Source: Deltaproteobacteria bacterium (lineage in GTDB: Bacteria > Myxococcota > Kuafuiibacteriia > Kuafuiibacteriales > Kuafuiibacteriaceae). From it: a stretch of DNA of 64,000 bases. The DNA is taken from NCBI GenBank assembly GCA_016703535.1, contig JADJBV010000002.1:2046001-2110000 (forward strand), read 5' to 3'. Below are positions 50,977 to 59,655 of this stretch, piece by piece; position 1 is the first letter of the stretch, and every line of letters begins with the position of its first letter. Both the position numbers and the translations under genes were made by a program. The notes under the pieces were generated by a model. It did not search any database. It was not told the DNA's origin and was given only the letters and a program-made list of their open reading frames with translations.

Positions 50977-51422
50977 CCTTCATCTTGGCCGGTGAAGAGT
51001 ACGGCGTTGATATCCTGAGGGTCCAAGAGATCCGCGGCTGGGACTCGGCGACTCAGATCCCGAACACCCCGGCCTACATCAAGGGCATCATCAACCTGCG
51101 GGGGACGATCGTCCCGATCGTGGACCTGCGTCGTCGCTTTGGGCTGCCGGCGGTCGAATACGGGCCGACCACTGTGGTGATCGTCCTCAAGGTGATCAAC
51201 GCCGATCGCAGCCGGATCATGGGCATTGTCGTCGACGCGGTCTCCGACGTCTACAACATCGCCGCCAACGAGATGAAGCCCGCCCCGGACTTCGGGGCCG
51301 CCATCGATACCGAGTTCGTGAAGGGGCTGGGGACGGTTCAGCAGAAGATGTTGATCGTCCTCGATATCGACCGACTGCTCAACGCGGGCGAGTTGGCGGC
51401 TGGCGCAGAAGCAACGCACTGA
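50907..51422 (+). CDS. cheW: Chemotaxis coupling protein CheW
   Basis: Adapter that links receptors to CheA. 171 residues, the usual size, with a CheW fold: QYLTFILAGEEYGVDILRVQ (about 21-40), PAYIKGIINLRGTIVPIVDL (about 56-75) and MGIVVDAVSDV. The ATG at 50907 has AGGAG about 9 nt upstream and lies inside the cheA coding region, so the two are translationally linked. It precedes the globin receptor gene by 9 nt. Confidence 0.94.
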   Translation: MQHNTNLEREALGSAAASGGQYLTFILAGEEYGVDILRVQEIRGWDSATQIPNTPAYIKGIINLRGTIVPIVDLRRRFGLPAVEYGPTTVVIVLKVINADRSRIMGIVVDAVSDVYNIAANEMKPAPDFGAAIDTEFVKGLGTVQQKMLIVLDIDRLLNAGELAAGAEATH

Positions 51423-51431
51423 GGAACTCCC

Positions 51432-53810
51432 ATGAACACCAAAGATGTCAAACTGATCGAACAGAGCTTCAAGTCCCTGGCGCCCAAAGGTCCCGCGCTC
51501 GTTGGGCGCTTCTATCAGGAGCTTTTCCGACGTTTTCCGCAGGTGAAGCCGATGTTCGCCAACACGGAGCCCGCCGAGCAGCAAAAGAAGCTCCTGGCGG
51601 CGTTGGCTTTGGTGGTCAAGAGCCTCAAGAAGCCCGAAAGCCTGGAAGCCGCGTTGGCCGAGATGGGCCGTCGACACCAGGGGTATGGTGCGATCCCCGC
51701 CCACTATGACGCGGTCGCCGAGGTCCTGCTGGGCGTCATGGCCGAACAAGCGGGCAAGGCCTGGACTCCCGCGGTCGCCACGGCATGGCAGGGGGCCTTG
51801 GGCTTCGTCAAAGAGCGGATGTTGGCGGCCTACGAAGAGGACGCCCAGCCCAAATCGGCCGCTGATGACGCCGCGCTCCGGGCCCAAGCGGCCCTGGAGA
51901 ACACCGTCTCCCCGGTCATGATGGTCGATCGCGATCTGGTGATCACCTACGCCAACGCTGCGACCCGGGCCCTCTTTGTCCGCCACGAGGTCTCTTTCAA
52001 GGAACACTTCCCGAACTTCGACCCCGCGAAGTTGATCGGCACCTGCATCGACTCGTTTCACAAGAACCCCCAGATGCAGCGGCGTCTCATGGCCGATCCC
52101 TCCAACTTGCCTTTCAAGGGTGAGATGAAGGTCGGTCGTCTTATCTTCGAGCTCAATGTCTCCGCGCTTCGGGATCCGGCGGGCAACCACTTGGGCAGCT
52201 GCCTGGAGTGGTACGACGTCACCGAAAAACGCGCTGTCGAAGCGGCGGCGACGTCCCTGCGGCAGGCCGTCAAGAACGCCTCTACGGCGATCATGATGAT
52301 CGATCGCGACTTCAAGATCACCTACGCCAACGACGCGACCATGGCCTTGATGCGGAAGAACGAGGCCGTGTTGCGCCAGAAGTACGCCAACTTCAGCGTC
52401 GACACCTTGGTGGGGGCGAACATCGACATGTTTCACGCCCACCCGGCCCACCAGCGAAAGATGATGGAGGATCCTCGGAATCTCCCGCACACCGCGGTTA
52501 TCAAGGTTGGCCCCCTCAGCTTCAAGCTCAACGTCACCGCGATCGTCGACGCGCAAGGAAAATACGTCGGCAACACTCTGGAGTGGGCCGACGTCACCGA
52601 ACAACTCGACGCCGAGCGGCAGATTGAGGCGCTGATCCGAGAGGCGGCCGCGGGCAAGTTGACGGAACGCCTGGTGGTGGACAGATGGTCGGGCTTCGCT
52701 AAGTCGGTGGGCATGGGCATGAACGCCCTCCTCGACGCGGTGGTGGTTCCGATCAAGGAGACGGTCGAGGTGGTGACCAAGTTGGCCGACGGCGACCTCA
52801 CCCGAACCGTACAAGGCGACTTCCACGGTGAGTTTGGACGGCTCTCCAACTCGCTCAACGCCTCGATCACCAACCTCCACAAGATGGTGGGTGAGATCCT
52901 CGAGGGGTCGTCCCGGATCGCCCAAGGCGCCGGCGAGATCAACGAAGGCAACACCAACCTCTCGTCCCGTACCCAAGAGCAGGCCGCAGCCTTGGAGGAG
53001 ACCGCCTCGACCATCGAAGAGATGACCGCCACGGTGAAGCAGAACGCCGACAACGCCAAACAGGCCAATCAGTTGGCGGCCAACGCCCGAGATATGGCCG
53101 AAAAGGGCGGGGCGGTGGTCGGCCGCGCCGTGTCGGCCATGGCCGAGATCAACTCGAGCAGCAAGAAGATCTCCGACATCATCGGGGTCATCGACGAGAT
53201 CGCCTTTCAGACCAACCTGTTGGCGCTGAACGCGGCGGTCGAAGCGGCTCGGGCTGGCGAACAAGGACGTGGTTTTGCGGTGGTGGCAGCCGAGGTGCGC
53301 AACCTGGCCCAGCGTAGTGCCGGTGCCGCCAAAGAGATCAAGGCCTTGATCAAGGACAGCGTCGAGAAGGTTGCCGACGGCACGAAGTTGGTCGATCAGT
53401 CCGGCGCGACGCTCAACGATATCGTCACTGGGGTGAAGAAGGTCAGCGACATCATCGCGGAGATCGCCGCGGCCAGCGAGGAGCAGGCCACCGGCATCGA
53501 GCAGGTCAACAAGGCCGTCAGCCAGATGGATGAGATGACCCAGCAGAACGCGGCCCTGGTCGAGGAGGCGGCCGCCGCCAGCTCTTCGATGGAGGACCAA
53601 GCCCGGGGCTTGGACAAGTTGGTTGGGTTCTTCCGAATCGACGCCACCGCCCCCGCCCAGGGTACCCCGGCGCCGGCGCGTAGCAGCGGCGAACGCCCGG
53701 CGCCCTCGGTCAAGCGGCCCGCGCCGACCCGTCCGATGGGCAAGGGCCCCTCCGCCCCCCCGCCTCCACCGGCCAAGCGGGGTCGGGACCAGGAGTGGGA
53801 AGAGTTTTAG
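51432..53810 (+). CDS. Cytoplasmic globin-PAS-PAS-HAMP methyl-accepting chemotaxis receptor
   Basis: A 792-residue chemoreceptor without transmembrane segments. Residues 1-135 form a globin related to Vitreoscilla-type haemoglobins: Phe42 at the CD corner and proximal His82 in GRRHQGYG; Gln50/51 is a possible distal residue. Two similar PAS domains follow (about 150-265 and 275-395; both have VDRDLVITYAN-like segments). A HAMP-like part (about 400-490) leads to the MCP signalling domain with tip IAFQTNLLALNAAVEAARAG (about 596-615). A Pro-rich linker ends in EWEEF, which matches the C-terminal CheR-docking pentapeptide pattern (x-aromatic-x-x-aromatic). It should sense oxygen or redox through haem. 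The ATG is at 51432. Confidence 0.9.
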   Translation: MNTKDVKLIEQSFKSLAPKGPALVGRFYQELFRRFPQVKPMFANTEPAEQQKKLLAALALVVKSLKKPESLEAALAEMGRRHQGYGAIPAHYDAVAEVLLGVMAEQAGKAWTPAVATAWQGALGFVKERMLAAYEEDAQPKSAADDAALRAQAALENTVSPVMMVDRDLVITYANAATRALFVRHEVSFKEHFPNFDPAKLIGTCIDSFHKNPQMQRRLMADPSNLPFKGEMKVGRLIFELNVSALRDPAGNHLGSCLEWYDVTEKRAVEAAATSLRQAVKNASTAIMMIDRDFKITYANDATMALMRKNEAVLRQKYANFSVDTLVGANIDMFHAHPAHQRKMMEDPRNLPHTAVIKVGPLSFKLNVTAIVDAQGKYVGNTLEWADVTEQLDAERQIEALIREAAAGKLTERLVVDRWSGFAKSVGMGMNALLDAVVVPIKETVEVVTKLADGDLTRTVQGDFHGEFGRLSNSLNASITNLHKMVGEILEGSSRIAQGAGEINEGNTNLSSRTQEQAAALEETASTIEEMTATVKQNADNAKQANQLAANARDMAEKGGAVVGRAVSAMAEINSSSKKISDIIGVIDEIAFQTNLLALNAAVEAARAGEQGRGFAVVAAEVRNLAQRSAGAAKEIKALIKDSVEKVADGTKLVDQSGATLNDIVTGVKKVSDIIAEIAAASEEQATGIEQVNKAVSQMDEMTQQNAALVEEAAAASSSMEDQARGLDKLVGFFRIDATAPAQGTPAPARSSGERPAPSVKRPAPTRPMGKGPSAPPPPPAKRGRDQEWEEF

Positions 53811-53874
53811 GTCTGCGGGCCGGCCGACGGCCCCATGACTCAGGAACTCCGGGGGACGGCGAGGAGCAAGGAAC

Positions 53875-54714
53875 ATGACGCAGCTGGAGAGAGAGTTCGA
53901 GCTGAGTGACCGCGAGTTCGATTGGATTCGTGCGGAGGTCAAGACTCGAACCGGCATCACCTTGTCTCCGCAGAAGCGGGATCTGGTTTACAACCGGCTG
54001 GTTCACCGGCTCCGCAACCATGGCTTCTCCAACTTCCGCGAATACCGGAAGTTGCTGGAGGAGGACCATGGTGAGGAGTTGGTGGAGTTCACCAACGCGC
54101 TGACGACCAATGTCACCGCCTTCTTCCGGGAGCCCCATCACTTCGAGTACCTCCGGAGCCACGTGTTCCCCGAGCTGAAGCGGCAACACCGGTCTGATCG
54201 CCGGGTGCGGATCTGGTCGGCCGGGTGCTCGAGCGGTGAAGAACCTTACTCCATCGCCATGACCATCGCGGAGAACTTCTCGGACGCCGAGGGCTTTGAC
54301 GTCAAAATCCTGGCCACCGATCTGGATACCAACGTGCTGGCTCACGCCAGCGCCGGCGTCTACACCGAACATCGCCTGTCGGGGATCGACGAAAAGCGGC
54401 TCTCCCGTTGGTTCATGAGGGGGAAGGGCGCGAACGATGGTCAATTCCGGGTGCGTGACGAGCTGCGGGACCTGATCAGCTTCAAGCAGCTGAACCTGAT
54501 GGAGGAGTGGCCGATGCGAGGCCCCTTCGATCTGATCTTCTGCAGGAACGTCATCATCTACTTCGACAAGGCCACCCAACGGAAGATGATCGACCGCTAC
54601 GGAGATCTGTTGGGGCCCAACGGATACCTGATGTTGGGCCACTCCGAGTCTCTGTCCGCCGAACGACACGAGTTTCAGTCCCTCGGCAAGACGATGCATC
54701 GAAAGGTGGCGTGA
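53875..54714 (+). CDS. cheR: Chemotaxis protein methyltransferase CheR
   Basis: Transfers methyl groups from S-adenosylmethionine to Glu residues of receptors. 279 residues. An N-terminal helical domain (about 1-85) precedes the Rossmann domain with RIWSAGCSSGEEPYSIAM (about 106-123), LATDLDTNVLAHA and FDLIFCRNVIIYF (about 217-229). It lies immediately after the receptor gene that ends in a docking pentapeptide. The ATG at 53875 is preceded by AAGGA. It is followed by cheD with overlapping/adjacent start and stop. Confidence 0.95.
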   Translation: MTQLEREFELSDREFDWIRAEVKTRTGITLSPQKRDLVYNRLVHRLRNHGFSNFREYRKLLEEDHGEELVEFTNALTTNVTAFFREPHHFEYLRSHVFPELKRQHRSDRRVRIWSAGCSSGEEPYSIAMTIAENFSDAEGFDVKILATDLDTNVLAHASAGVYTEHRLSGIDEKRLSRWFMRGKGANDGQFRVRDELRDLISFKQLNLMEEWPMRGPFDLIFCRNVIIYFDKATQRKMIDRYGDLLGPNGYLMLGHSESLSAERHEFQSLGKTMHRKVA

Positions 54715-55362
54715 GTGGGACTTGGACTTCGAACGGCCGCGGAAATGCCGCCCTGCTACGATGGCTTCGAGCACATCGAGCGATTTTGGGACAACGGGGA
54801 GCAGGTGCCGACCGCTCGGGTCTTGCCGGGAGAGTTCTACGTCACCGCAAACGAAGAGATGATCATCACCACCTTGGGCTCTTGTGTGTCGGCCTGCATC
54901 CGAGACCCACGGACCAAAGTGGGTGGGCTCAATCACTTCATGTTGCCCATCTCCGATAGCGAAAAGAACGACTCCTGGATCCGCCAGGACGCCGGGGCGG
55001 CCACCCGCTACGGCAACTTCGCCATGGAGCGCTTGATCAACGAAATCTTGAAGCGGGGCGCACGTCGCAGCGAACTCGAGGTGAAGGTGGTCGGGGGCGG
55101 GCAGATGTACACCTCCCGCAACCAGGTGGGTCTCCAGAACATCAACTTCGTGCGGGCCTATCTGGCGGCCGAGGGGCTGGCGATCGTCTCCGAGGATCTG
55201 GGAGACATTCAGCCTCGACAGGTGCGGTATTTCCCGCGGACCGGGCGGATGCAGGTTCGACGGCTGGCGACGCCCATGGCTCGGGCGACGAACGAGCGGG
55301 AGGCGGCGTACCAGGCGCAGCTGAGGCAAGAGCCCCTAACCGGCGACATCGAGTTGTTCTGA
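54715..55362 (+). CDS. cheD: Chemoreceptor glutamine deamidase CheD
   Basis: Deamidates Gln in receptors to Glu so that they can be methylated. 215 residues; catalytic Cys57 in LGSCVSAC and His74 in GGLNHFMLP, with the conserved GNFAMERLINEI and KVVGGGQM blocks. The C-terminus, after about residue 165, is longer than minimal CheD and ends GDIELF, similar to the end (GSVELF) of the soluble receptor-like protein at 47196. The GTG at 54715 directly follows the cheR stop; the ATG at 54745 is a shorter alternative. cheB follows after 7 nt. Confidence 0.94.
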   Translation: MGLGLRTAAEMPPCYDGFEHIERFWDNGEQVPTARVLPGEFYVTANEEMIITTLGSCVSACIRDPRTKVGGLNHFMLPISDSEKNDSWIRQDAGAATRYGNFAMERLINEILKRGARRSELEVKVVGGGQMYTSRNQVGLQNINFVRAYLAAEGLAIVSEDLGDIQPRQVRYFPRTGRMQVRRLATPMARATNEREAAYQAQLRQEPLTGDIELF

Positions 55363-55369
55363 GGTTTCC

Positions 55370-56443
55370 ATGGGCAAGATCAAGGTACTGATCGTCGACG
55401 ACTCCGCGCTGGTTCGAAAGTTGCTCGCCGAGTTGCTCGCGGAAGATCCCGAGCTGGAGGTGGTGGGCACGGCCAGCGATCCCTTGAGCGCCCGGGAGAA
55501 GATCAAGGCTCTCAACCCCGATGTCCTGACCCTGGACGTCGAGATGCCGAGGATGGACGGCCTGACCTTCCTCGCCAACCTGATGCGCCTGCGGCCGATG
55601 CCGGTGGTGATGGTCTCCTCTTTGGCCGAGGCCAACGCCGCGGTGACCTTGGAGGCGCTGGAGCTCGGGGCCGTCGATTTTGTCACCAAACCCAAGGTAG
55701 ATCTGGCCCATTCCTTGGCCGACTACGGCGAGGAGATCGTCCGCAAGGTCAAGCAGGCCGCCCGAACCCGGGTCCGGGCCCGGGAGCCGATCAAGCCGAT
55801 GGCGGTTTCGGAGAAGCACACCGCCGACGTGGTCTTGGCCGCCGCGCCCTCCAGGTTGTTTCGGACCACCGAACGGTTGGTGGCCATCGGGGCCTCGACC
55901 GGTGGGACCGAGGCCATCAAAGAGGTCCTGATGCGGATGCCCGCCGACGGTCCGATCGTAGTGATCACCCAGCACATCCCCCCCGTCTTCAGCCGAGCTT
56001 TCGCCGAACGTCTGGACCGGACGGTCCCGATGGCGGTGCAGGAGGCCGTCGATGGACAACAACTGCTGCCCGGCCACGCCTACGTCGCGCCGGGGGGGCA
56101 ACACCTGCTGGTGACCCGCAGCGGGGCCCGCTACATCGGCCGGATCTCGGACGCGCCGCCGGTCAACCGCCACCGCCCTTCGGTCGACGTGTTGTTTCGT
56201 TCGGTGGCCCAGGAGGTCGGAAAAAACGCGGTCGGGGTGATCTTGACGGGGATGGGTGACGACGGGGCCCGGGGCCTGAGGGAGATGCGGGACAGCGGGG
56301 CCTTTACGATCGCCCAGGACGAAAACAGCAGCGTGGTCTGGGGCATGCCGGGTGAGGCCGTAAAACACGGCGGCGTGGAGTTGGTGGCGCCGTTGTTCGA
56401 GATCCCGGCCCACATCATGGACGCGGCCGAAAAGGCCGCTTGA
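55370..56443 (+). CDS. cheB: Protein-glutamate methylesterase/response regulator CheB
   Basis: Removes methyl groups from receptors, giving adaptation with CheR. 357 residues: receiver domain with phospho-acceptor Asp56 (LTLDVEMPRMDG), a linker and the C-terminal esterase with GASTGGTEA (catalytic Ser), TQHIPPVFS (His) and LTGMGDDGARG (Asp). All three catalytic residues are present. The ATG at 55370 follows cheD by 7 nt. An MFS gene starts 10 nt after. Confidence 0.95.
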   Translation: MGKIKVLIVDDSALVRKLLAELLAEDPELEVVGTASDPLSAREKIKALNPDVLTLDVEMPRMDGLTFLANLMRLRPMPVVMVSSLAEANAAVTLEALELGAVDFVTKPKVDLAHSLADYGEEIVRKVKQAARTRVRAREPIKPMAVSEKHTADVVLAAAPSRLFRTTERLVAIGASTGGTEAIKEVLMRMPADGPIVVITQHIPPVFSRAFAERLDRTVPMAVQEAVDGQQLLPGHAYVAPGGQHLLVTRSGARYIGRISDAPPVNRHRPSVDVLFRSVAQEVGKNAVGVILTGMGDDGARGLREMRDSGAFTIAQDENSSVVWGMPGEAVKHGGVELVAPLFEIPAHIMDAAEKAA

Positions 56444-56453
56444 GGACGAAGAT

Positions 56454-57644
56454 ATGGACGACCGCCGAATCTGGAGAGTCGCAGGCCTGGTGTTCGGCAC
56501 GATGTTGTCGAGCACCCTGTTGATCCCGGCGGTGCGCAGCTACGTGGCGCTTCGTCACGGTGGGCAGGAATCGGTGATGCACGCTTTTATGAGCGTGAAC
56601 ATGTTGGGCGCGATCATCGGTGCACCGCTTTTGTCGGCCTTCGCCGATCGGACCGGCCGGCGCCGCCTTTTGGCGGTCACGCTGTTGTACGTCGATGGCC
56701 TGCTCCTCTTGGCGTGCGCTGCGCCGTTGCCGTCGGCCCTGGTGTTGGGGATTCGGGCGCTCCAAGGTGCGGCCAACGTCGCGGGCCTGTCGTTGTTGTT
56801 GTCGGCGGTGCGTGGGTCGGGCCCCGGCCACGGCAAGGCGATGGGGATGGCCGGCGCGGCGATCATCGTGGCCGTTGCCTGCGGCTCGCCGCTTGGGACC
56901 TTGTTGTTGTCCTGGTCTCCGCTGGCGCCCCTGTGGGTGGGCGGAGCGCTCCAGCTGGTGGTGGCGACCCTGGCGTTGTCGGTGCCAATGCCGACCGGCT
57001 CCGGGGCCAGCGGCAACCCCTTCCGGTTGTGGCAACGAGAGCCGCTCCTACGCTTGCCCACCCTTTGGATCACCGCGGAGCGCTTCACTGTCGGGTGTTT
57101 TGTGGTCTCCTTCGCGTTGTACGCCCACCGGGTGTTGGCCCTCAGCGACGCTCAGACCGGGCTCCTCTACAGCTGGTTCCTCTTGCCCTTTGCCCTGGCC
57201 ACCTACCCGATGGGGCGCCTGGCCGAACGTTTGGATCGGGCCTTTTTGGTCAGCGCCGGAACCATGACCTATGGGGTGATGTTTTTGCTCCTCGGAGTGG
57301 TGGGGAAAGAGGCGCTCCCGCTGGTCTTGGCCCTGGCCGGGCTCGCGTCGGCGGCGATCTACGCCCCCAGCATGTGTTTTGCGGCCTCTTTGGCTCCGGA
57401 GGGGAGCCGGGCCACGGCGATGGCCCTGGTCAACGCCGGCGGCAGCCTGGGGATGTTGTTGGGGACCGCCCTCGCCGGCATCGGCTCCAGCCTGCTCTTG
57501 CGGCTTGGGCATGGCCCGGGCGAGGTGTACCCCCTGGTGTTTGCGGGGGCGGGGTTCGTCCAGCTGGTGGTCTTGCTGGGCTCGAGCCGCGGGCTCCGGC
57601 GCCTTTCGAACATGGATGAGGCGGAGCGGGCCCAAGTGCTCTAG
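56454..57644 (+). CDS. MFS transporter in the che cluster
   Basis: A 396-residue polytopic protein with 12 predicted transmembrane helices and major-facilitator features: ADRTGRRRLL after helix 2 and PMGRLAERLDRAFLVSAG between helices 8 and 9 (the two family loop motifs). It resembles drug or sugar efflux antiporters, but the substrate cannot be told. GAGGA lies 6 nt before the ATG at 56454, which is 10 nt after cheB, so it is transcribed with chemotaxis genes. This location is unusual for a transporter and could reflect a transported signal, or chance. Confidence 0.85.
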   Translation: MDDRRIWRVAGLVFGTMLSSTLLIPAVRSYVALRHGGQESVMHAFMSVNMLGAIIGAPLLSAFADRTGRRRLLAVTLLYVDGLLLLACAAPLPSALVLGIRALQGAANVAGLSLLLSAVRGSGPGHGKAMGMAGAAIIVAVACGSPLGTLLLSWSPLAPLWVGGALQLVVATLALSVPMPTGSGASGNPFRLWQREPLLRLPTLWITAERFTVGCFVVSFALYAHRVLALSDAQTGLLYSWFLLPFALATYPMGRLAERLDRAFLVSAGTMTYGVMFLLLGVVGKEALPLVLALAGLASAAIYAPSMCFAASLAPEGSRATAMALVNAGGSLGMLLGTALAGIGSSLLLRLGHGPGEVYPLVFAGAGFVQLVVLLGSSRGLRRLSNMDEAERAQVL

Positions 57645-57674
57645 ATCCGTCGGGACCGTCCGATTGGCCTGGGC

Positions 57675-57962
57675 ATGGCGATTACTTTCCAGAAGAAGCC
57701 CGATGGCAGCGCCCAGATTCACGTGGCCGGTCGATTCGACTTCAAGTCGCACCGGGAGTTTGGCGAGATGGTCAAGGCGGTCAAGGGATCGAAGAAGTGC
57801 GTCATCGACTTCGGGACCACGACCTACGTCGACAGCTCGGCTCTCGGAATGATGCTGCTGCTCCGGGACGAGGTCCAAGACATCCAGATCCGGAACTGTT
57901 CATCCGAGGTCCGCAAGGTCTTGGAGATTGCGAACTTCCACCGGCTCTTCGAGATCAACTGA
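57675..57962 (+). CDS. STAS-domain anti-anti-sigma factor
   Basis: A 95-residue STAS domain. The phosphorylation loop YVDSSALGMMLLLRDE has Asp53 and Ser54-Ser55, with Ser54 aligning with the phosphorylated Ser of SpoIIAA/RsbV. So it is likely a substrate of partner switching: phosphorylated by an RsbW-type kinase and dephosphorylated by a PP2C phosphatase. Both activities appear fused in the product of the next gene, which starts 4 nt after its stop. The ATG is at 57675. The pair resembles HsbA-HsbR of Pseudomonas. Confidence 0.87.
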   Translation: MAITFQKKPDGSAQIHVAGRFDFKSHREFGEMVKAVKGSKKCVIDFGTTTYVDSSALGMMLLLRDEVQDIQIRNCSSEVRKVLEIANFHRLFEIN

Positions 57963-57966
57963 GCCC

Positions 57967-59655
57967 ATGGAGGCCACTCGCATTTTGCTGGTCGATGACG
58001 ACCAGAGCAGCCGAATGATCCTCCGTCGACTCTTGTCCCCTCAAGGATACGAGGTGGTGGAGGCCGAGTCGGGAGAGGTGGCCTTGGACCGCTTTCGAGA
58101 GCACCTCCCGGACTTGGTGCTCCTTGACGTGATGATGCCCGGCATCGACGGCATCCAGACTGCTCGGGAGATGAAAGCGATCGCGGGCGGGACCTTCGTC
58201 CCGATCCTGATGTTGACCGCCCTCTCCGACGAAAAAATGTTGGCCCACGCCCTGGAAGCCGGGGCTGACGATTATATTGCAAAACCGTACAATCGAACCG
58301 TCCTGGAGGCGCGGCTCCGGGCGGCGCTCCGGGGGCGAGCCCTGTTTGGGGAGCTCCACGCCCAGAAGTTGCGCCTCGAAGATCTCCGGGCCCAGACCGA
58401 AAGGGAGCAGGAGACCGCCGCCCGTTTGCTCGGCAGCATGTTCCGCTCCTCCTCCTTGGAGAACAGCTGTGTCCGTTTCGCCAGCACACCGCTCGAGCGC
58501 TTCAACGGAGATCTGCTGTTGGCCGGTCGGACCCCGGGTGGGGCGTTTCGAATCATGTTGGGGGACTTCGCGGGCCACGGCTTGACCGCCGCCATCGGGG
58601 CTCTGCCCATCGCCGAGGCCTTCCAGAGCGCCTGCCTGCGAGGCCAACCGGTGGAGACGATGTTGCGCGAGGCCAACCTCAAGCTCCGCAGCATCTTACC
58701 CCGGGACCTGTTTTTGGCGGTGTGTGTGGTGGAGGTGGAGCCGGTCAAGCGGACCGCCGCCATCTGGAACGCGGGCATGCCGACGGTGTTCGTCCGCGGG
58801 GCCCGGGGCGGGATCAAGGCCGAGGCGCCGTCTCGGATGATCCCGCTCGGGGTCTTGACCCAGCTGCCCGGCTCCGAGGTGCGGGTGGAGAGCTTGGAGC
58901 TCGGCGATCGGATCTACCTCTACTCGGATGGGTTCATCGAGGCCAACGACCCCTTCCAGAACGACTTCACGGACGGGCTGCTGCGGCAGCTGCTGGCCCG
59001 GGATGGCGAGGGCTCCCGCTTCGACGCGGTGGTCGCCGCCCACGAGGCCCACGTCGACGGCACGCCGCTGTCGGACGACACCACCCTGGTCGAGCTCACC
59101 TACTTGCCCGAGTTGTTCGAGTCGGGCGCCGAACCGGAGTTGGTCAGCCGCAATCACCTGGAGTTGGGGGCGGAGGCTCTCCGGGGCAGTGATCCGATGG
59201 GCATCGTCGACGCGTGGTTGACCGGGATCCCATCGATCGCCTCCCAGCGCACGACCATCGGCACCATCACCACCGAGCTGCTCACCAACGCCGTCGATCA
59301 CGGCTTGTTGGGCCTGGACTCCTGTCTCAAAGCAGGGCCCGGAGGTTTTGGCGCCTACTACGAAGAGCGGGAGCGTCGTTTGCAGGCGTTGACCCGAGGT
59401 GTGGTGCGGGTCGAGCTCGGCGTGGAGTGTGTGGGCTCCAATTATCGATTGAACCTGATGGTCGAAGACAGTGGCCGGGGCTTCGATCCGCGGCGTCTCG
59501 AGGCTCTCGCGCCCGAGGGCCAACTTTTTGGACGGGGCCTGACCTTGGTCAGGTCGTTGTGCCGTGACCTGCGGGTGGTCAGCCCGGGCAACCGGACCGA
59601 AGTGGTCTACGAGTGGTCGGCCGCCGACGCGACCCTTTTGGCGCGAACCGCCTGA
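57967..59655 (+). CDS. Receiver-PP2C (SpoIIE/RsbU) phosphatase-HATPase protein, HsbR-like
   Basis: A 562-residue partner-switching regulator. The receiver domain has Asp10/Asp11, phospho-acceptor Asp54 in LLDVMMPGIDG and Lys in IAKPYN. A PP2C-type phosphatase (about 150-375) contains FNGDLLLAG, LGDFAGHG and YLYSDGFIEANDP, with metal-binding Asp residues. The C-terminal HATPase domain (about 410-560) has the N box TTELLTNAVDHGLLG and EDSGRGFDP, GRGLTLV. Thus it can in principle both phosphorylate and dephosphorylate the upstream STAS protein, switched by phosphotransfer to the receiver. The ATG is at 57967. Its 3' end overlaps a convergent PilZ gene. Confidence 0.9.
   Translation: MEATRILLVDDDQSSRMILRRLLSPQGYEVVEAESGEVALDRFREHLPDLVLLDVMMPGIDGIQTAREMKAIAGGTFVPILMLTALSDEKMLAHALEAGADDYIAKPYNRTVLEARLRAALRGRALFGELHAQKLRLEDLRAQTEREQETAARLLGSMFRSSSLENSCVRFASTPLERFNGDLLLAGRTPGGAFRIMLGDFAGHGLTAAIGALPIAEAFQSACLRGQPVETMLREANLKLRSILPRDLFLAVCVVEVEPVKRTAAIWNAGMPTVFVRGARGGIKAEAPSRMIPLGVLTQLPGSEVRVESLELGDRIYLYSDGFIEANDPFQNDFTDGLLRQLLARDGEGSRFDAVVAAHEAHVDGTPLSDDTTLVELTYLPELFESGAEPELVSRNHLELGAEALRGSDPMGIVDAWLTGIPSIASQRTTIGTITTELLTNAVDHGLLGLDSCLKAGPGGFGAYYEERERRLQALTRGVVRVELGVECVGSNYRLNLMVEDSGRGFDPRRLEALAPEGQLFGRGLTLVRSLCRDLRVVSPGNRTEVVYEWSAADATLLARTA

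Noticed and set aside
50724..53960. Very long open frame on the minus strand opposite cheW and the receptor gene (over 1000 codons)
   Set aside because: High-GC genes produce long open antisense frames. Its translation is low-complexity (Arg, Gly, His, Leu, Asp-rich), matches no family, and the plus strand carries unmistakable cheW and MCP sequences.
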